From NCBI GenBank assembly GCA_964512045.1, contig CAZEJK010000213.1:1-8723 (forward strand): 8,723 bases of DNA, in the 5' to 3' direction. Under the pieces are notes generated by a model that did not search any database, had not been told where the DNA came from, and saw nothing but the letters and a program-made list of their open reading frames with translations. Within the stretch, counting starts at the first letter, position 1; each line of letters starts with the position of its first letter. The translations under genes and the position numbers were made by a program. Below are positions 5,153 through 8,723 of this stretch, in pieces. The stretch comes from CAZEJK01 sp964512045 (GTDB lineage Bacteria > Acidobacteriota > Thermoanaerobaculia > Thermoanaerobaculales > Sulfomarinibacteraceae).

Positions 5153-6433
5153 TCAAGACCTCTCGATGGCCAGCAACGTCAGATCGTCTGCAGGCTCGGT
5201 TGGCCCTCCCGGACCAGAGCATGCCTCCATGATCTCGATCACGGCCCGGTCCAGTGGTCGTGACATCGCAGCCAGCGCATGCTCCTCGACACCCTCGACG
5301 CCGATCTGCTGACCTGGAGCGCGCTCTGCTTCGATCAGCCCATCTGTGTACACGTACAGTCGATCGCGTGGACCGAGCCAGTGGCGACGCTGTTCGTACG
5401 ATTTCGTACTGACAACACCGACCGGAACGCCTGTCGCCCCCAGTCGCTCCACATCCCCGGTGTCCGTGATGTGCAGCGCCGGCGGGTGTCCTGCCGAGGC
5501 GTAGACGAGCTCGCCGCTCGCCAGATCGATGGTCGCGTAGAACATCGTGAAGTACTGTGCGGTGCTGGGGTCCATCGGAAACTGCGCATTGAGCTCGTCG
5601 AGGACCGCTGACGGAGGGCGCACGGAGCCGTCACTGCGGAGCAGCCGCGAGCCGCTCGGCCCGCCGGAGAGCCAGTGGGTCAAGGTCACCGACAGCAGGG
5701 CCGCTGGTACGCCATGACCACTGACGTCGATGACGAACACAGCGAGGCGATCACCCCCGATCGGAATGACCCCGAGCGTGTCACCGGCCAGCTCCTCGCA
5801 CGGCAGGAACCGCCAGTGCACGGTCACTCCGGGAATCTCCGGGATCTCGGTCGGCAGGAGCGAGCGCTGAATGCGAGCCGCAACGTTGAGATCGTGCTGC
5901 ATCTTCTCATTCGCCTGCGCGAGCTCGTTGGAGACGGCTCGCAACGAGTCCTCGGCTCGGCGGCGAGATGTGATATCCGACTGGATGCCGATGAAGTGGG
6001 TGACGGTGCCCGACTCGTCGCGAACCGGCGTGATCGAGAGGCGGTTCCAGAACTGGCTGCCGTCGCGGCGGTAGTTCAGGATCTCGACCGTGCAGGGCCT
6101 CTCTGCTCGCAGAGCCTGACGGATCTCCTCTGTCGTGGCGGGGTCCGTCGCCTCGCCCTGGAGGAACCGGCAGTTCGTGCCGAGGATGTCCTCGGCTCGG
6201 TAGCCGGTGAGCCGTTCGAACCCATCGTTGACGTAGATCAGCGGGCGTTCCGGGAGACGGGCGTCGGCGATGGTGATGCCCTCAGCGGCACCGGCCAGAG
6301 CGCGGTCCTTGAGCAGCAGCTGCTTGGAAAGCTCCCAGCTGTTGAGTGGGGCGATGCTCTCTGGAGCCGAGTCGTCATGAGCCACAACAGGATTGTACTG
6401 CACCGTGCAGGTGCAGACGACGGGCAGGGGCAT
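5153..6433 (-). CDS. LOV-domain SpoIIE/PP2C-type phosphatase
   Basis: Predicted cytosolic blue-light-responsive Ser/Thr phosphatase of the RsbU/SpoIIE group, 426 residues. The LOV/PAS domain covers about 43-155. GTNCRFLQG (85-93) contains the flavin-adduct Cys88, followed by NYRRDGSQFWN with FMN-contacting Asn120 and Asn130 and GIQSDIT with Gln151. The spacing from Cys88 to the two Asn residues equals that in B. subtilis YtvA. A helical linker (155-190) leads to the phosphatase domain (about 183-426), with AARIQRSLLP, metal-ligand Asp218 in ELAGD, Asp236 in IDVSGHGVPAALL, YTDG at 362-365, and Asp416/417 in PADDLTL. The family usually has GGDxxD where this protein has AGDTLG. The ATG at 6433 has AGGA six bases upstream. 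A GTG at 6385 (codon 17), six bases after a TACAAT hexamer, is the alternative start and would give 410 residues. Targets are probably a phosphorylated STAS-type antagonist; none is in the window. Confidence 0.9.
   Translation of the reverse strand: MPLPVVCTCTVQYNPVVAHDDSAPESIAPLNSWELSKQLLLKDRALAGAAEGITIADARLPERPLIYVNDGFERLTGYRAEDILGTNCRFLQGEATDPATTEEIRQALRAERPCTVEILNYRRDGSQFWNRLSITPVRDESGTVTHFIGIQSDITSRRRAEDSLRAVSNELAQANEKMQHDLNVAARIQRSLLPTEIPEIPGVTVHWRFLPCEELAGDTLGVIPIGGDRLAVFVIDVSGHGVPAALLSVTLTHWLSGGPSGSRLLRSDGSVRPPSAVLDELNAQFPMDPSTAQYFTMFYATIDLASGELVYASAGHPPALHITDTGDVERLGATGVPVGVVSTKSYEQRRHWLGPRDRLYVYTDGLIEAERAPGQQIGVEGVEEHALAAMSRPLDRAVIEIMEACSGPGGPTEPADDLTLLAIERS
6392..6397 (-). promoter_or_regulatory. 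-10-like hexamer near the LOV gene start
   Basis: TACAAT on the minus strand (6397 down to 6392) matches the sigma-70 -10 consensus at five of six positions. No good -35 lies 16-18 bases upstream (TCGTCT region). An in-frame GTG begins at 6385, with exactly six bases between, the spacing expected of a leaderless transcript. If used, the first 16 codons called for the LOV gene would be promoter DNA. Confidence 0.35.
6398..6416. promoter_or_regulatory. Inverted plus direct repeat, possible operator
   Basis: CTGCAC (6398-6403), one base, GTGCAG (6405-6410) form a perfect 6-bp inverted repeat, and GTGCAG is repeated immediately at 6411-6416. The element abuts the TACAAT hexamer and lies between the divergent LOV-phosphatase and patatin genes, within the first codons of the longer LOV reading frame. 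Its symmetry and place fit a repressor or activator site, but only one such block was seen. Confidence 0.35.
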
Positions 6434-6449
6434 CTGTCATCCTGAGGGG

Positions 6450-6476
6450 TTGTCGAGGCCCGAGGTCCGGTACCAT
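6450..6476 (+). promoter_or_regulatory. Weak candidate promoter for the patatin gene
   Basis: TTGTCG (6450-6455) and TACCAT (6471-6476) each match four of six sigma-70 consensus bases, with a shorter than usual 15-base spacer. Transcription would begin near 6483, just before the AGGAG ribosome binding site at 6491, giving a short leader. Position supports it; the sequence match is modest. Confidence 0.3.
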
Positions 6477-6500
6477 GGCGGTGCAAGGCGAGGAGAGCAG

Positions 6501-8720
6501 ATGATCCATGCCAAGGGTGCTTCGATTGCGATCGCGGGCTGCATCGCTGCAACGCTGTGCTGTGCGGCTGCTGCGGGCGCGAGCGAGGCCGGGCAGGAGG
6601 TGGCTGGTGACCTGCGCATCGGTCTCGTCCTCAGTGGAGGTGGAGCCAAGGGTGCAGCGCACGTGGGCGTGCTGCAGGTGCTCGAGGAGCTGCGCGTGCC
6701 GGTGCACTGCATCGCCGGAACCAGCATGGGGGCCGTCGTCGGAGGGCTCTACGCTGCTGGAGTCCCACCGGCCGAGATGGATCAGCTGCTCGAGGAGATC
6801 GACTGGATCGATCTCCTTGACGACCGTCCACCGAGACGTCACCTGCCGTTCCGGCGCAAGGTCGATGATCTTCAGTACCTGACGCGGTTCGAGGTCGGTT
6901 TCCGCGCGGGGAGGTTTCGGCTGCCGACTGGTTTGGTCACCGGCCAGAAGCTCGACTTCCTGCTCGCGAGGCTGACGGCCCACACTGCGGGGCTCGAGTC
7001 GTTCGACGAGCTGCCGATCCCGTTCCGCGCAGTGGCCGCCGATCTGGAGAGCGGCGAGATGGTCGTGCTGGCAGATGGTGACCTCGCCACTGCGCTGCGC
7101 GCGAGCATGTCGGTGCCGGGCGCGTTTGCGCCGGTGCGTGAGGATGGACGTGTGCTCGTGGACGGCGGCATCGTCCGGAACCTGCCGGTGGACGTCGTCC
7201 GCGCCATGGGCGCCGACGTGGTGATCGCGGTGGACGTCGGGATGGATGCGGTTCCCAGGGAACGGCTGTCATCCTTGGCGGGTGTTCTGGGGCAGATCGT
7301 CGTGACCACGCTGCGCGACAACGTTCGCCGGCAGGTCCGCGATGCCGACGTGGTCATCCGGCCGGATCTGGACGACTTCCGTTCGACGGACTTCGACCGC
7401 ATCGCAGAGATGGTACCGCCCGGGGTGCAGGCGGCCGGCGACCTGGCGGCGGTGCTTGGAGCCTATGGAGTGGATGAGCAGCGGTGGCAGAGGTACCTCG
7501 AGGAGCTGCGGATCGACAGGACCGTCAAGGGAACGGTGACAGGGGTTCAGCTGTCCATGTCGAAGACTGCGGATCCGCAGCGGATCGTGGACGAGGTCCG
7601 GATCCGCCCGGGGGATCCACTTGACGTGGAGGCGATCGGCCGCGACCTGGAACGGCTCTACCGTATGGGGGACTACGAGCGGGTGGGCTTCCGGCTCATG
7701 CCCGGCCCGGAAGGGTATACGGTGGTGATCGATGCGCGCGACAAGCCCTGGGGTCCGAACTACCTGCGCTTCGGACTGAACCTCAGCTCGGACTTCGAGG
7801 GCGAGGGCACCTTCAACCTCGGAGCGGTCCTGACGATGACGGGGCTGAACCGGCTGCGAGGAGAGGGCAAGGTCGCACTCCAGCTCGGCGAGGATCCGGC
7901 GGTCTTCGCGGAGCTCTACCAGCCGCTCAACCGTTCGGGTGTTCCGTTCATCGCGCCGTGGCTGGAGTCCACGCTGGATACGGAGGAGGCGGTGTTCCCG
8001 AACGGGCTGACCGGGACCTACCGCTACCGACTGGCACGTGGTGGCGTGGACCTCGGACTGGCGCTCGGCAGGTTCGGCGAGCTCCGTGCCGGTGTCATGT
8101 GGGGCGCCGGCGACGGCGACCGCCATCGTGGCCCGGAGGAGCTGCCCGAGGAGCTGGAGTTCACCTGGGGTGGCTACCGGTTTCTGCTCCAGATCGATCA
8201 GCTCGACGATCCGAACTTCCCCAAGGAAGGCTACTGGGGGAACGTCCACCTTTTCCTGTCGCGAAGCGGCTTCGGCGCGGACGATGTCTACGACCGGCTC
8301 GAGCTGGACGTGGGCGGGGCGATCTCGGCGGGGCCGAACACCGGCGTGTTCTGGGCGACAGGCGGCACTGCGCTGGGCACTCGCCTGCCGGTGTACGACC
8401 AGCTCGAGCTGGGCGGCCTGTTCAACCTCTCCGGCACCGCTGAGCACTCGGTGCGCGGTCAGTACGGCGGTATGGCTGGAATGGCGTGGTTCCGGAGGGT
8501 GCTCGCCGAGGACGACGGCCTGGTCGATCTCTACGTCGGCGGCTCGCTGGAAGTGGGGGGGCTGTGGGAGCAGGCGTCTCGCGTCTCGTTCGACGACGCG
8601 GACCTGGCCGGGAGTGTGTTCGTGGGAGCGGATACCCTTCTCGGCCCGGTGTACGTCGCGTACGGCCGCACCAGCGCCGGCGAGGATGCGTGGTACCTCT
8701 ACTTGGGGCGGTTCTTCTAG
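6501..8720 (+). CDS. Patatin-like phospholipase with POTRA and outer-membrane barrel (type Vd autotransporter-like)
   Basis: A 739-residue exported lipase with the architecture of Pseudomonas PlpD (type Vd secretion). Signal peptide: MIHAK, a hydrophobic Ala/Ile/Gly core, and a probable cleavage near AGA-S at residue 27. The patatin domain spans about 37-300: oxyanion glycine loop LSGGGAKGAAH (44-54), nucleophile Ser75 in GTSMG, and catalytic Asp221 in VDGGIVRNLP, so the Ser-Asp dyad is intact. A POTRA domain covers about 343-413 and a BamA-like beta-barrel about 418-739, with a VRG motif at 651-653 and a C-terminus ending in Phe-Phe, typical of barrels inserted by the BAM complex. Hydrolysis of phospholipid acyl chains is expected; whether the patatin part is released or stays surface-bound or periplasmic cannot be read. 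The ATG at 6501 follows AGGAG at 6491-6495; the longer upstream frame is not signal-like. Complete, divergent from the LOV-phosphatase gene. Confidence 0.93.
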   Translation: MIHAKGASIAIAGCIAATLCCAAAAGASEAGQEVAGDLRIGLVLSGGGAKGAAHVGVLQVLEELRVPVHCIAGTSMGAVVGGLYAAGVPPAEMDQLLEEIDWIDLLDDRPPRRHLPFRRKVDDLQYLTRFEVGFRAGRFRLPTGLVTGQKLDFLLARLTAHTAGLESFDELPIPFRAVAADLESGEMVVLADGDLATALRASMSVPGAFAPVREDGRVLVDGGIVRNLPVDVVRAMGADVVIAVDVGMDAVPRERLSSLAGVLGQIVVTTLRDNVRRQVRDADVVIRPDLDDFRSTDFDRIAEMVPPGVQAAGDLAAVLGAYGVDEQRWQRYLEELRIDRTVKGTVTGVQLSMSKTADPQRIVDEVRIRPGDPLDVEAIGRDLERLYRMGDYERVGFRLMPGPEGYTVVIDARDKPWGPNYLRFGLNLSSDFEGEGTFNLGAVLTMTGLNRLRGEGKVALQLGEDPAVFAELYQPLNRSGVPFIAPWLESTLDTEEAVFPNGLTGTYRYRLARGGVDLGLALGRFGELRAGVMWGAGDGDRHRGPEELPEELEFTWGGYRFLLQIDQLDDPNFPKEGYWGNVHLFLSRSGFGADDVYDRLELDVGGAISAGPNTGVFWATGGTALGTRLPVYDQLELGGLFNLSGTAEHSVRGQYGGMAGMAWFRRVLAEDDGLVDLYVGGSLEVGGLWEQASRVSFDDADLAGSVFVGADTLLGPVYVAYGRTSAGEDAWYLYLGRFF

Positions 8721-8723
8721 CGC

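Noticed and set aside
3491..6433. A defence or phage-type system in the minus-strand run
   Set aside because: All three products are recognisable signalling or translation proteins; no nuclease, NTPase, toxin-antitoxin pair or mobile-element mark is present.
5675..6445. Plus-strand open frame (about 256 codons) opposite the LOV-phosphatase gene
   Set aside because: The minus strand encodes clear LOV and phosphatase motifs over the same DNA, and the antisense product has no family features.
6501..6590. Lipoprotein signal (cysteines 20 and 21) in the patatin protein
   Set aside because: The residues before the cysteines (A-T-L-C, T-L-C-C) do not fit a lipobox; a normal signal-peptidase I site near AGA-S is better.
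7269..8447. Long minus-strand open frame (about 392 codons) opposite the patatin barrel region
   Set aside because: It lies fully antisense to a recognised gene and has no recognisable domain; the composition is that of a GC-driven shadow frame.

Overview
The window is GC-rich and densely coding. It looks like a chromosomal segment of a diderm (Gram-negative-type) bacterium: the last gene encodes a secreted patatin phospholipase with its own outer-membrane beta-barrel. The phylum cannot be fixed from sequence reading alone. A non-proteobacterial lineage with a GC-rich genome (Acidobacteriota- or Myxococcota-like, for example) is compatible, but that is a guess. No mobile element, CRISPR array, tRNA or rRNA was seen.

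Layout. Positions 1-242 hold no convincing gene, only a perfect short hairpin and a weak promoter-like stretch. Positions 243-3335 (+ strand) carry a housekeeping run: thyA (thymidylate synthase), folA (dihydrofolate reductase, start overlapping the thyA stop), an argE-type M20 deacetylase, and a cytosolic BON-LysM protein resembling E. coli Kbp/YgaU. After a 155-base convergent gap, positions 3491-6433 (- strand) carry a compact three-gene run. Read in its own direction, it encodes a LOV-domain SpoIIE/PP2C phosphatase, a double-GAF protein, and an elongation factor P of the EfpL/YeiP type. Divergent from it, 6501-8720 (+ strand) encodes the patatin-POTRA-barrel protein, a probable type Vd autotransporter, complete and ending 3 bases before the window edge.

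How the genes relate. ThyA converts dUMP to dTMP and oxidises methylene-tetrahydrofolate to dihydrofolate; DHFR reduces it back, so the thyA-folA overlap couples two steps of one cycle. The ArgE-like enzyme and the Kbp-like protein have no obvious metabolic link to this pair. The most unusual part is the minus-strand run. A phosphatase with an apparently intact blue-light LOV photosensor (NCRFLQ motif with the adduct cysteine) is followed after 31 bases by a double-GAF sensor protein and after 56 more by a translation factor that relieves polyproline-type stalls. No RsbW-like kinase or STAS antagonist is in the window, so the phosphatase's target is unknown. The 5' region of the LOV gene contains a perfect inverted repeat beside a good -10-like hexamer, facing the patatin gene, which suggests shared or neighbouring regulation of the two divergent units.
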